Notes under the pieces: model-generated | What the model was told of the DNA's origin: nothing | The model's database searches: none | Seen by the model: the letters and a program-made list of their open reading frames with translations, nothing else | Translations under genes and position numbers: made by a program | Origin: Acidobacteriaceae bacterium | GTDB lineage: Bacteria; Acidobacteriota; Terriglobia; Terriglobales; Acidobacteriaceae | NCBI GenBank assembly: GCA_030044455.1 | Contig: JASHVU010000445.1 | Coordinates: 1-14,831 of the forward strand | DNA: 14,831 nt | Direction of reading: 5' to 3' | Shown: positions 7,953 to 14,831 of the stretch, one piece after another | Layout of the letters: every line of letters begins with the position of its first letter | How positions within the stretch are numbered: position 1 is the stretch's first letter

Positions 7953-7988
7953 GTGCCACCGCCGCGACATTATGCGCGGCGGTGACAC
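7953..7988. other. Strong GC-rich hairpin between the receptor and propeller genes
   Basis: CACCGCCGCG (7957-7966) pairs perfectly with CGCGGCGGTG (7975-7984) around the 8-nt loop ACATTATG. After one mismatch, GTG (7953-7955) pairs with CAC (7986-7988). It lies 86 bp past the receptor stop codon and about 50 bp before the propeller start. No T tract follows on the minus strand, so it is more likely an mRNA 3'-end stabiliser or attenuating hairpin than a canonical intrinsic terminator. Confidence 0.7.
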
Positions 7989-8074
7989 TATTCCATTTCA
8001 ATCAGCTCGGGCGGCCTGCCACCGTGACCACAGGGGGTTCGTGGATCGGATTTGAAGACTACGACGTCACGCCA

Positions 8075-11000
8075 TTAATAGTAGAATTTCAGGCTCATTT
8101 GCAACTGACGCGTCGCCGGCAGATTGTTTTGGCCCGTCCGCTCCCCTAGAACTTGCCCGAATGTCGTGTCGGTACTGGTTGTGTCGGGAACGCCGAAGAC
8201 TACGTTGTTGAACAGGTTGAACGATTCGGCTCGAAATTCGAAGTATCGCACCTCTCCGAGTCCTATGTGGAAATCGCGGAACAGGGACAAATCCACATTG
8301 TTGTAATGCTGAGAAACGAGGGGGTTCACCTTTTCAGTGCCATAGGCGTACCCGGTTGGCAGCTGAAAGGCTTGGGTATTGAACCATTCCGCCTGAGTGT
8401 GGATACCGGGCCCACTGTTCGGGTTGCCGACCTCGTCCATTCGTTCCTGGTTGATTCCGCCCACATTCTCCGGGTCGCCACCCGCAGTCACCGTGTAAGG
8501 CTGTCCTGAAGTTTCCTGCACGATGCCGTTCAGCGCCCATCCACCGGCAACAGTTGAAACCAGTCTGTTGGGAGACTTGTTGTATGGCGACGCCGCTGTA
8601 AACGCGACCGTAAACACGTTCTTCTGGTTGAGGTCCGAAGTACCGTAGCTGCTGGCTTTGTCATACGGATTCTGCTCGTCGCAGCTTGCACCCAGGTTGC
8701 ATCCGTCGGCATTCGACTTCGACAGCGTGTAGGCGGCCAGGAAGGTAACTCCGTGGGTGGCGCGTTCCTGGACTGTGACCTGCAGGGCGTTGTACCGGCT
8801 GTTGCCTACGCTTTGGTCGAACCATTGCGGCTGCATGTAGGGGTATGGCCTCCGGGCTTGCTGGTTGCCGGGTCCCGGCTGCGGGACGTTCATGGCCGGA
8901 CCCCAATCTTCATGCCTGCCGTTCGAACCCACATAATTTGCGTCGAGAGTCATATTGGCCGGCAGCTCCCGCTCGATGCCCACATTCCATTGATCGAAGA
9001 CCGGAGTTTTGAAGTTCGGATCTACCATCCACTGGCTTACCTGACTGAAGTCGTTGATGGGATAAACGATCGCTCCCCCGTTGCCAAATTGCAGCGGATC
9101 AGCGGCCGTAACTGTGGGAACAGCGGCGTTCAGATTGTTGTTATCGATGGTGTTGACCGCCGGCCAGTTTCCGCCGAAATTCTGCGAGAGTTGAGTGATC
9201 GTGGCCCAGGCATCGTAAAAGCGGCTATAAGCCCCACGAATGACGGTCCTGTCGTTCAGGCGATAGGCCAGGCCAAGCCGGGGTGCCCAGTCAGCCAGCG
9301 AGTTGTTCATCACGCGTAGACTCGGGCTGACGTAGGCATTCGGAGGAAGGCCGCCCGGAGCAGGTGTGCTCGACGCGGTGTAGGTGCCGGTAGGAATGCA
9401 GGGCGCGCCCTGGGTTGCCGAGCAGTTGGGCGGAAGCGCGTTGAGCTCATACTGGCCGGTGATGGGATTGGCGTTGCCGGTGTAGTAGTTGCCGCCTTTG
9501 CCGGTGCCATAGATAGGCGTGAAGACCATGTCGTTGCGGAATCCCAGATTGATGGTGAGGCGGGGAGTCGCCTTGAACTGGTCCTCGATGTAGATCCCAT
9601 TGATCCAGCCGCCCCAGACATCCTCGAAGATGTTGCGGTAGCTGGCTCCGTTCGGATAACCGAGCAGCAGAGACGCCCAGCTATTACCGCCGCTGCTACT
9701 TGCCCCAAGGCTTGAGGTCTGTTGCGGTTCGAAATCATCGCCGGCGTAGGCGATCGGTGAAGTGAAGTTGTTGGTTTCAAAGTCGGCGCCGGCCTTGATC
9801 GTATGCCTGCCCAGGATCTTGGAGAATGAGCCGCCAAACTGCCAGTCATCTCCCAACCCGGAGCCCTGCAACTGCGAACCACCCAGACCAATGTAACTGC
9901 CCGCCGTGTACTGGGGCGAATAGACTGTGTTGTTCAGGGTCATCCAGTATTTTGACATCCCATCTGACTGCAACTGCGATAAGAACGCCGAGTTTACGCC
10001 GTTCCAGGTAGAACCGGTGGTGGTGAACCCGTAGTTTCTGCCGAAATATACATCAGAAAAGGTTGACGGACTGTATTCGTGCGTCCAGTGCCCGATGTAG
10101 TTGTGGCCGGGGACATGCACGAAGGCACTGCCGATTGTATCCGTTGGCGATGTCTCAAACAGATCGAATTGGCTCAAGCGAAAATAGACCTGGTTGTTGT
10201 TGCCGAAGTTCTGGTCAACCCGAATCGTGCCTGAATTCTGAGTGTAATCGGTGTTTTGCGGGTAAAAGAGGTTCTCCCCGTTGACAATATTCGGGCTGCC
10301 TGTCGGGATGATTGACAGGAATAGCTGCGAGATCGCACTGAACCGGCTGCTCGGGATGCAGTTGGTATCGCCGCCGCAATAAGCCGGGTTCGGCTCGTTG
10401 TATTCCTGGGTGAAGCTTTGGCGTGTGTACTGCCCGTTGCTGAGGGTCGTTGTTTCCGGATCATAGATGGTTGCGCCGACGCCGCTGAAGTCTCCGGCGT
10501 TCATTGCCGCCGTGGGCGCCAGCGCTCCGGTTTCGCTTTTAGATGCGTACCTGTAGCCTTCCCATGCGGCATAGAAAAAAGTGCGATTCTTGCCGTTATA
10601 GAGTTTCGGAATCGAAAGCGGTCCGCCAGCCGAAGCGCCATATTGGTTCTGCCGAAGCGGCTCACGGGCCGCTTCAAAGTACCCGCGAGAATCCATATCC
10701 GAGTTGCGTAGGAACTCCCACAGAGCGCCATGGTACTGGTTGGTTCCGGATTTTGTAACCACGCTCACCTGGGCTCCGGCGGCCCCGCCATACTCGGCCA
10801 AATCGTTATGGCCCTGGCTCTTGAACTCCTGAATCGCGTCAACGATGGGCGCATAGTTATACGTTCCAGACAGCGTGTTCAAGTCGTTGGCGCCATCGAG
10901 TATAAACATGTTGCTGCGGTTTCGAGCGCCGTTGACTGCCGGGAAACTGAATTGGCCAATCGACGCACCGTTCCATCCGCCGCCACCGCCCGAGTTCTGG

Positions 11001-11539
11001 TCGGTGTTCAGGTTGACGGTGCCCGGCGTGATGGTCAACAACTGGGTGAAGTTGCGGCCGTTCAAAGGCAGATCGTTCATTTCCTTCGGCGTAACCACCG
11101 TACCCAGTTCCGAGGTCGAAGTTTCCAACGCGGGAGCGGCGGCGTTCACGGTTACGGTACTCGTCGTCGTCCCGACTTTCAGTTGAAAGTCGAACGTCGC
11201 GGTCTGGCCAACCAGCAGGGTTACCGGCGGCTGCGACACCGTGGCAAATCCGGTTGAGGACGCCTGCATGCTGTAGGTGCCGGGCACCACGCTCGGGAAG
11301 TCATAAATACCGTCGGTGTTGGTTGCCGTTCTTCTCGCCACTCCCGTATCGACGTTTCTCAACTCAACCTGTGCATTGGGAATTGCAGCGCCGTTTGGAT
11401 CCTTGACGACGCCGGTGACGTTCGCAGTTGCCTGTTGGGCCATGGCGGCCGGGACCATCCAGCATGCAACGCTCAAAAGCGTTAGAAGCAGTTCGATATG
11501 CCGGCGCCTGTTCCGGTGCTTTCCGTTTTGCGTTCTCAT
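8075..11539 (-). CDS. TonB-dependent receptor, Oar/CarboxypepD_reg type (1154 aa)
   Basis: An outer-membrane importer. It has a signal peptide at about 1-35 (arginine-rich start, hydrophobic core LLLTLLSVACWMVP, cleavage near AMA-Q). A carboxypeptidase-regulatory-like (CNA-B-like) beta domain spans about 38-123 (NVTGVVKDPNGAAIPNAQV, TNTDGIYDFPSVVPGTY). The plug has the signature DLPLNGRNF at 156-164, then ILDGANDLNTLSG and VVTKSGTNQYHG. A long beta-barrel ends in LKFYY with a terminal aromatic residue, as expected for barrel assembly. The length is typical for acidobacterial members. No clear TonB box was found. Extracellular loops contain paired cysteines (CGGDTNC, CSATQGAPC, CNLGASC). The ATG is preceded 3 nt upstream by GGAGGT, a strong but closely spaced site. 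A sigma70-like promoter and an operator-like array lie upstream. The substrate is unknown; a fucose-containing glycan is inferred from the neighbours. Confidence 0.95.
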   Translation of the reverse strand: MRTQNGKHRNRRRHIELLLTLLSVACWMVPAAMAQQATANVTGVVKDPNGAAIPNAQVELRNVDTGVARRTATNTDGIYDFPSVVPGTYSMQASSTGFATVSQPPVTLLVGQTATFDFQLKVGTTTSTVTVNAAAPALETSTSELGTVVTPKEMNDLPLNGRNFTQLLTITPGTVNLNTDQNSGGGGGWNGASIGQFSFPAVNGARNRSNMFILDGANDLNTLSGTYNYAPIVDAIQEFKSQGHNDLAEYGGAAGAQVSVVTKSGTNQYHGALWEFLRNSDMDSRGYFEAAREPLRQNQYGASAGGPLSIPKLYNGKNRTFFYAAWEGYRYASKSETGALAPTAAMNAGDFSGVGATIYDPETTTLSNGQYTRQSFTQEYNEPNPAYCGGDTNCIPSSRFSAISQLFLSIIPTGSPNIVNGENLFYPQNTDYTQNSGTIRVDQNFGNNNQVYFRLSQFDLFETSPTDTIGSAFVHVPGHNYIGHWTHEYSPSTFSDVYFGRNYGFTTTGSTWNGVNSAFLSQLQSDGMSKYWMTLNNTVYSPQYTAGSYIGLGGSQLQGSGLGDDWQFGGSFSKILGRHTIKAGADFETNNFTSPIAYAGDDFEPQQTSSLGASSSGGNSWASLLLGYPNGASYRNIFEDVWGGWINGIYIEDQFKATPRLTINLGFRNDMVFTPIYGTGKGGNYYTGNANPITGQYELNALPPNCSATQGAPCIPTGTYTASSTPAPGGLPPNAYVSPSLRVMNNSLADWAPRLGLAYRLNDRTVIRGAYSRFYDAWATITQLSQNFGGNWPAVNTIDNNNLNAAVPTVTAADPLQFGNGGAIVYPINDFSQVSQWMVDPNFKTPVFDQWNVGIERELPANMTLDANYVGSNGRHEDWGPAMNVPQPGPGNQQARRPYPYMQPQWFDQSVGNSRYNALQVTVQERATHGVTFLAAYTLSKSNADGCNLGASCDEQNPYDKASSYGTSDLNQKNVFTVAFTAASPYNKSPNRLVSTVAGGWALNGIVQETSGQPYTVTAGGDPENVGGINQERMDEVGNPNSGPGIHTQAEWFNTQAFQLPTGYAYGTEKVNPLVSQHYNNVDLSLFRDFHIGLGEVRYFEFRAESFNLFNNVVFGVPDTTSTDTTFGQVLGERTGQNNLPATRQLQMSLKFYY

Positions 11540-11643
11540 AGGACCTCCATGAAAGAGTAGGTTTGTGCGTCAGGTAGGTCGGGGAAAAACTCGTCACCTT
11601 GAAATGGCAACGCCAGCGCCGGATTCATACTTGGGGTTGACGG

Positions 11644-11699
11644 CGCTATCAACAATAACGGTTACGCTATCGAAAATAACGGTTACGTTATCGTTTACG
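11644..11699. promoter_or_regulatory. 21-bp tandem operator-like repeat array in the receptor leader
   Basis: Two 21-bp units, 11644-11664 and 11665-11685, each read CGCTATC, three variable-context bases, then AATAACGGTTA. They match at 19 of 21 positions. A third partial unit, CGTTATCGTTTACG, occupies 11686-11699. The CGYTATC element therefore recurs exactly every 21 bp (two helical turns), putting the sites on one DNA face. Several 14-bp CpG-centred sites fall in this array (11659-11672, 11680-11693, 11686-11699) and resemble the site at the fucosidase promoter. The array covers roughly +1 to +56 of the predicted transcript, a position expected to block transcription. Confidence 0.65.
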
Positions 11700-11705
11700 G
11701 AACAG

Positions 11706-11734
11706 ATGGTATTCCTCGGTATCGCCCTTGTCAA
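11706..11734 (-). promoter_or_regulatory. Sigma70-like promoter of the TonB receptor gene
   Basis: On the minus strand a perfect TTGACA (11734-11729) is followed after exactly 17 bp by TACCAT (11711-11706, 4 of 6 matches to TATAAT). Transcription would start near 11699, giving a leader of about 160 nt that begins with the operator-like array. This is the best promoter-like match I found upstream of the receptor. Confidence 0.65.
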
Positions 11735-12144
11735 GGAATTTTTCATTAAGGGCCGGCGGTCACACCTGTCACGGATGCAAGTCTCTCACTAAATCGTAGT
11801 TACAAAAACGGAACCGCTATTCCGGTCCTCCGAGAAGGCCCTTCAACTCTGCTCTACAAGTCGCCCGTGTCGAAAATAGATGAAGGCAAAGCAAGACACT
11901 TCGTCTCCGGCAAGTCGGCGTTGAATGCTTCCAGACCAAATCCTGGTGCTGCGGGCCCACCGCGAAAGTATCTTCGGAGCAGTCTCGAAACGGCGGTGTT
12001 TCGTTCCGTTCCATTGAGATTCCCGATGGCGCTGCCCATGCGACCCTGCGCGCAGAGACAGTCCGCGTGGCGCCCGCGCCTCGACACCACCGGAGCGATT
12101 CCCCGAGCAGTGTCGTTGTACCATGTCCGCAAGAGGTAAATAAG
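11712..12144. other. Intergenic region between divergent transcription units
   Basis: About 430 bp upstream of the receptor promoter and of the second propeller. Overlapping frames of 65-113 codons exist on both strands, but none shows a recognisable domain or a clear ribosome-binding site, and they shadow one another. A small inverted repeat, CGGAA/TTCCG, lies at 11809-11824. No convincing promoter for the plus-strand propeller could be named, although it must lie here if that gene is transcribed on its own. Confidence 0.5.
12131..12137 (+). promoter_or_regulatory. Ribosome-binding site supporting a TTG start
   Basis: AAGAGGT ends 7 nt before the TTG at 12145 and is the only good Shine-Dalgarno match in this frame before the hydrophobic segment. 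It favours TTG at 12145 over the GTG at 12067. Confidence 0.5.
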
Positions 12145-14106
12145 TTGCGATTCCGGCGGCTTCGCTTTCATCCCCTGCGCTCATTCCTGTCTGTCACGTT
12201 TCAAAGATATAAAGGTCTATGGTTCCGGTCCGTTTTTCTGCTGCCGGCAGTTTCCACTTTGCTCGTTCTCGTACTGGGCGTTTCCCCGGAAGCGGTAATC
12301 GCCGCAGGCCAGCAGGCGCAGGCATCAGGCGGAGAAATGACCAATGCCGGTCAGCAGACGGCGGTATTCGATAGTCAGCACCGTCCCATCACTGCCGGTG
12401 GCTTCGTAAAGACGGGTCCGATTGTGTTCATCGATGCAACAGAAAAGGCAGGACTCTCGAAGTGGCGGAACGTAACCGGCACGCCTGAAAAACGAGTGAT
12501 CATTGAGGCGAAAGGCTCTGGCGTTTGCCTTCTCGATTACGATAACGATGGCTGGCTCGATATTTATCTGGTGAATGGGTCGACCCCGGAAGCTCTGGTG
12601 GGGAAGGCGCCTTCGCCGCATGCGGCGCTGTTCCATAACAATCATGACGGCACGTTCACCGACGTGACCGCGAGTGCAGGCGTGGCCAACGACCGATGGG
12701 GAACAGGTTGCGTTGTCGGCGATTACGACAACGACGGCTGGCCCGATCTCTACGTAACCAATGTCGGGGCCAGCCGGCTCTATCACAACAATCACGACGG
12801 CACGTTTACCGATGTCGCAGCGCGGGCCGGAGTGGCTCTCGACGAAGGTTCGGCCGACGTGGTGACTGACCACACCGGCGCCACTTTTGGGGACTACGAC
12901 GGCGACGGCAAACTCGACCTGTTTGTGGCCGGCTATATTGATCTCGACCTGAAAAATGCGCCGCTCTCCGGATTGAAGAGCGCCGGGTACGATTTCTGCC
13001 AATATCGCGGCATCCAGGTGATGTGCGGTCCGCGCGGCCTTCAGGGAGCGCACGATCATCTCTTCCACAACAATGGCGACGGTACCTTTGTCGACGTCAG
13101 TAATAAGCTGGGCGTGGAAGGCGCCACCGGTTATTACGGGCTCGATGCGCTGTTTGCCGACGTGAACAACGACGGCAAGCCCGACCTCCTCGTTGCCAAC
13201 GACTCCACGCCGAACTATTTGTATATGAACCAGGGGAATGGCACCTTCAAAGACTTGAGCTACGAAAGCGGATTCGCTCTCAACGGAGACGGACGCGAGG
13301 CGGCCAATATGGGACTCGCCGTGGGAGACTACGAGAACAACGGACATCTCTCGGTGGTGAGCACAACCTTCTCAGATGATTACCCCATACTTTTCCGGAA
13401 CGATGGTCGAGGGGCCTTCACCGATGTCAGTTATCCGTCCGGAATTGCCCAGTCTTCTATCCCCTTTGTGAAATTTGGCGATGGATTCCTCGATTACGAC
13501 AATGACGGCTGGAAAGATCTGTTCATCGTAAACGGCCACGTCTATCCACAGGTCGATCAGCATTCGGAGTGGGGGCAAAGCTACGCCCAACGGCCGCTGC
13601 TTTATCACAATCTGGGCAACGGAAAATTCGAGTTGGTGCCTGCGGTCGAGGGAACAGGACTGGCAGTGCTTACGGTAGGCCGCGGCGCAGCGTTTGGAGA
13701 TCTCTTCAACAACGGCAAAATCGACGTGGTCATCAACGGCCTGGACGGGGCTCCGGTGCTGTTGCGCAATGTCAATCCCGATCATCATCACTGGGTAGAA
13801 ATAAAGCTTGTCGGCGGACCGAAAAGCCCCCGCGACGCGGTCGGCACAACCGTCTACCTGACTGCAAATGGCGTACGTCAGCGGGGAGATGTTCTGAGTG
13901 GTGGCAGTTATCTCTCCTCAAACGACATGCGTGTTCACTTCGGCCTGGGAGACACGGACAAGGTCGATCAGGTCGAAATTCACTGGCCCAGTGGCGCGTT
14001 GGAAAAGGTGATGCTGCCCGCCGTTGACCGCATCTATACCATCACCGAAGGTAAAGGCGTTACCGGCGCGATGTGTAGCGGCAAGCCCTGCGACCCGTTT
14101 CATTGA
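12145..14106 (+). CDS. Second CRTAC1-type secreted beta-propeller (FG-GAP/VCBS plus ASPIC/UnbV, 653 aa)
   Basis: Counted from the TTG start, a basic N terminus (RFRRLRFHPLR) precedes a hydrophobic segment at about 29-50 (SVFLLPAVSTLLVLVLG), read as a signal peptide or anchor with a long n-region. Seven propeller motifs start near 131, 193, 250, 339, 395, 450 and 519 (LDYDNDGWLDIY, GDYDNDGWPDLY, ADVNNDGKPDLL). The fifth, GDYENNGHLS, has lost its last Asp. The loop after blade 3 contains FCQYRGIQVMCGPRGLQG with two cysteines, equivalent to the Cys loop of the 6055-7902 protein. The ASPIC/UnbV module covers about 548-635 (HHWVEIKLVG, VHFGLG, IHWPSG). A short tail has CSGKPC. The two propellers are clearly homologous but diverged, and this one lacks a twin-arginine motif. 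It is divergent from the receptor and 288 bp upstream of the fucosidase. The biochemical role is unknown; extracytoplasmic binding is inferred. Confidence 0.88.
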   Translation: MRFRRLRFHPLRSFLSVTFQRYKGLWFRSVFLLPAVSTLLVLVLGVSPEAVIAAGQQAQASGGEMTNAGQQTAVFDSQHRPITAGGFVKTGPIVFIDATEKAGLSKWRNVTGTPEKRVIIEAKGSGVCLLDYDNDGWLDIYLVNGSTPEALVGKAPSPHAALFHNNHDGTFTDVTASAGVANDRWGTGCVVGDYDNDGWPDLYVTNVGASRLYHNNHDGTFTDVAARAGVALDEGSADVVTDHTGATFGDYDGDGKLDLFVAGYIDLDLKNAPLSGLKSAGYDFCQYRGIQVMCGPRGLQGAHDHLFHNNGDGTFVDVSNKLGVEGATGYYGLDALFADVNNDGKPDLLVANDSTPNYLYMNQGNGTFKDLSYESGFALNGDGREAANMGLAVGDYENNGHLSVVSTTFSDDYPILFRNDGRGAFTDVSYPSGIAQSSIPFVKFGDGFLDYDNDGWKDLFIVNGHVYPQVDQHSEWGQSYAQRPLLYHNLGNGKFELVPAVEGTGLAVLTVGRGAAFGDLFNNGKIDVVINGLDGAPVLLRNVNPDHHHWVEIKLVGGPKSPRDAVGTTVYLTANGVRQRGDVLSGGSYLSSNDMRVHFGLGDTDKVDQVEIHWPSGALEKVMLPAVDRIYTITEGKGVTGAMCSGKPCDPFH

Positions 14107-14296
14107 GTTCGCCGTCTGCGGACAACCCGGGGAACGAGGGATCGTCGTCAATATCGTAGTCCTCGTCGTTCTGATGAAAGTCGTCTTGTTGATTTCAACC
14201 CGCAAAATCGCAAACGGGAAGTCCTTCGCAACTGCAGCCGGCAGTGGAACAGATCTCCGGATCGCTTGATCGCCAATTTGCTTTAGACTTTTGCAT

Positions 14297-14311
14297 TTGG
14301 CTGTTAGCCAA
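14297..14311. promoter_or_regulatory. Perfect inverted repeat upstream of the fucosidase promoter
   Basis: TTGGCT and AGCCAA are perfect 6-bp arms separated by GTT, ending 2 bp before the predicted -35 element. The position would suit an activator site, but the element is short and could be chance. Confidence 0.3.
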
Positions 14312-14313
14312 GG

Positions 14314-14342
14314 TTGGCAGAATTGCGACGGAGGGTTATTAT
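14314..14342 (+). promoter_or_regulatory. Sigma70-like promoter of the fucosidase gene
   Basis: TTGGCA (14314-14319, 5 of 6 matches to TTGACA) and TATTAT (14337-14342, 5 of 6 matches to TATAAT) are separated by exactly 17 bp. The start would fall near 14349, inside the operator-like site that follows. It implies that the fucosidase can be transcribed separately from the propeller upstream. The rest of the 14107-14394 gap shows no coding region. Confidence 0.65.
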
Positions 14343-14343
14343 T

Positions 14344-14363
14344 CGTTAACGTTAGCGTTTCCG
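14344..14363. promoter_or_regulatory. LacI-type operator-like site over the fucosidase transcription start
   Basis: CGTTAACGTTAGCG (14344-14357) is an inverted repeat centred on CpG, with 7-bp arms differing at one position, the typical geometry of a LacI-family operator. The overlapping CGTTAGCGTTTCCG (14350-14363) matches CGTTATCGTTTACG (11686-11699) of the receptor promoter at 12 of 14 bases. It begins 2 bp after the -10 element, where a bound repressor would block initiation. Confidence 0.6.
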
Positions 14364-14394
14364 AAAAACACCGAGATGAGGGAGAGAGTTGGCA

Positions 14395-14831
14395 ATGATC
14401 CGTCGAGTTGGACACTTTTTAATCCTGGCCGGGTTGCTGATGCCGGCAACCGGAGTATGCGCGGCACAAGGGAACACGAAATATGAGCCGACGCTTGCGT
14501 CGCTGGACAGTCATCCGCTGCCGCAGTGGTATGCAGGGGCGAAGTTGGGCATCTTCATCCACTGGGGACTGTACTCGGTGCCGGGCTGGGCTCCGCTGTC
14601 GCATCCCGAGCACGACTTTTCGAGCGCGGACTACATCAAGAACAACCCCTACGCGGAGTGGTATCTGAACGTCATGCGGATTCCGGGGTCGCCGACCCAG
14701 GCATATCACAACGAACACTACGGGGCGAATTTCAGTTACTACGACTTCGCCCCCATCTTCAACCGCGAATCGAAAAAGTGGAACCCCGATGAGTGGGCAA
14801 GAATCTTTCGCGACGCCGGCGCGCGCTACGT
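14395..14831 (+). CDS. GH29 alpha-L-fucosidase, N-terminal part (cut by the window end)
   Basis: 145 codons are visible; the frame is open at the window edge. A signal peptide (MIRRVGHFLILAGLLMPATGVCAA, about 1-24) indicates export. The GH29 N-terminal signature follows: QWYAGAKLGIFIHWGLYSVP (44-63), including the HWG histidine that contacts fucose in this family, then AEWYLNVM, SYYDFAPIFN and WNPDEWARIFRDAGARY. The catalytic nucleophile Asp and the acid/base lie beyond the window and cannot be checked. The enzyme should hydrolyse terminal alpha-L-fucosyl linkages outside the cytoplasm, feeding the isomerase at 1678-3321. The ATG has GGGAGAGAG ending 6 nt upstream. The promoter and operator-like site lie immediately upstream. 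Relatives active on other alpha-linked sugars exist, so the exact substrate is open. Confidence 0.9.
   Translation, partial: MIRRVGHFLILAGLLMPATGVCAAQGNTKYEPTLASLDSHPLPQWYAGAKLGIFIHWGLYSVPGWAPLSHPEHDFSSADYIKNNPYAEWYLNVMRIPGSPTQAYHNEHYGANFSYYDFAPIFNRESKKWNPDEWARIFRDAGARY

Noticed and set aside
7953..7988. Intrinsic terminator for the TonB receptor gene
   Set aside because: The stem is strong but no T run follows on the minus strand, so a canonical Rho-independent terminator cannot be claimed.
11644..11699. CRISPR-like tandem repeats
   Set aside because: The repeats are directly adjacent with no unique spacers, only about 2.6 units exist, and no cas gene is nearby. Promoter-proximal position fits operators.
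11854..12171. Possible small genes on either strand in the divergent intergenic region
   Set aside because: Several frames of 65-113 codons overlap on both strands with rare-residue-rich, unstructured-looking products, no convincing ribosome-binding sites and no recognisable domain.
12325..13347. Long 340-codon frame antisense to the second propeller
   Set aside because: It is the mirror of repetitive propeller codons. Its Val/Ile-rich periodic product is the antisense of the DxDxDG and NNGDGTF repeats, not an independent gene.
1..14831. Mobile elements, transposases or an integrase gene
   Set aside because: No transposase or recombinase motifs, terminal inverted repeats or insertion-sequence ends were seen. 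The only mobility hint is the repeated tRNA end.

Overview
The window looks like a carbohydrate-uptake and -catabolism locus from an Acidobacteriota genome, probably Terriglobia-like. This is inferred from its moderately high GC, a CarboxypepD_reg/Oar-type TonB-dependent receptor with the DLPLNGRNF motif, two secreted FG-GAP/ASPIC-UnbV (CRTAC1-type) beta-propellers and a very long exported TPR protein. No taxonomic marker was compared. The only RNA gene is a tRNA-Ala(GGC).

Layout. 1-596: a tRNA-Ala(GGC) gene at 118-194, an imperfect second copy of its 3' end 119 bp further on, then gene-free DNA with weak inverted repeats. 597-11539: five genes on the minus strand, transcribed right to left: TonB-dependent receptor (11539-8075), CRTAC1-type propeller (7902-6055), TPR protein (6016-3395), L-fucose isomerase-related protein (3321-1678) and a LacI-family regulator (1613-597). 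The last four are separated by 38-73 bp. The receptor is separated from them by 172 bp containing a strong hairpin. 11540-12144: a divergent intergenic region carrying the receptor promoter and an operator-like repeat array. 12145-14831: two plus-strand genes, a second CRTAC1-type propeller and the 5' end of a GH29 alpha-L-fucosidase that runs off the window, with its own promoter and operator-like site.

How the genes may work together. The secreted fucosidase would release L-fucose (or a similar 6-deoxysugar) from glycans. The TonB receptor would import ligand across the outer membrane, the isomerase would convert the sugar in the cytoplasm, and the LacI protein would tune expression. Both the receptor and fucosidase promoters carry related CpG-centred sites just downstream of a sigma70-like -10 element, consistent with control by one LacI-type repressor. 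The two propellers and the TPR protein have no established role. Their placement around a TonB receptor and a glycosidase suggests extracytoplasmic partners of uptake, loosely analogous to SusD/SusE-type accessory proteins in Bacteroidota. That analogy is inference.
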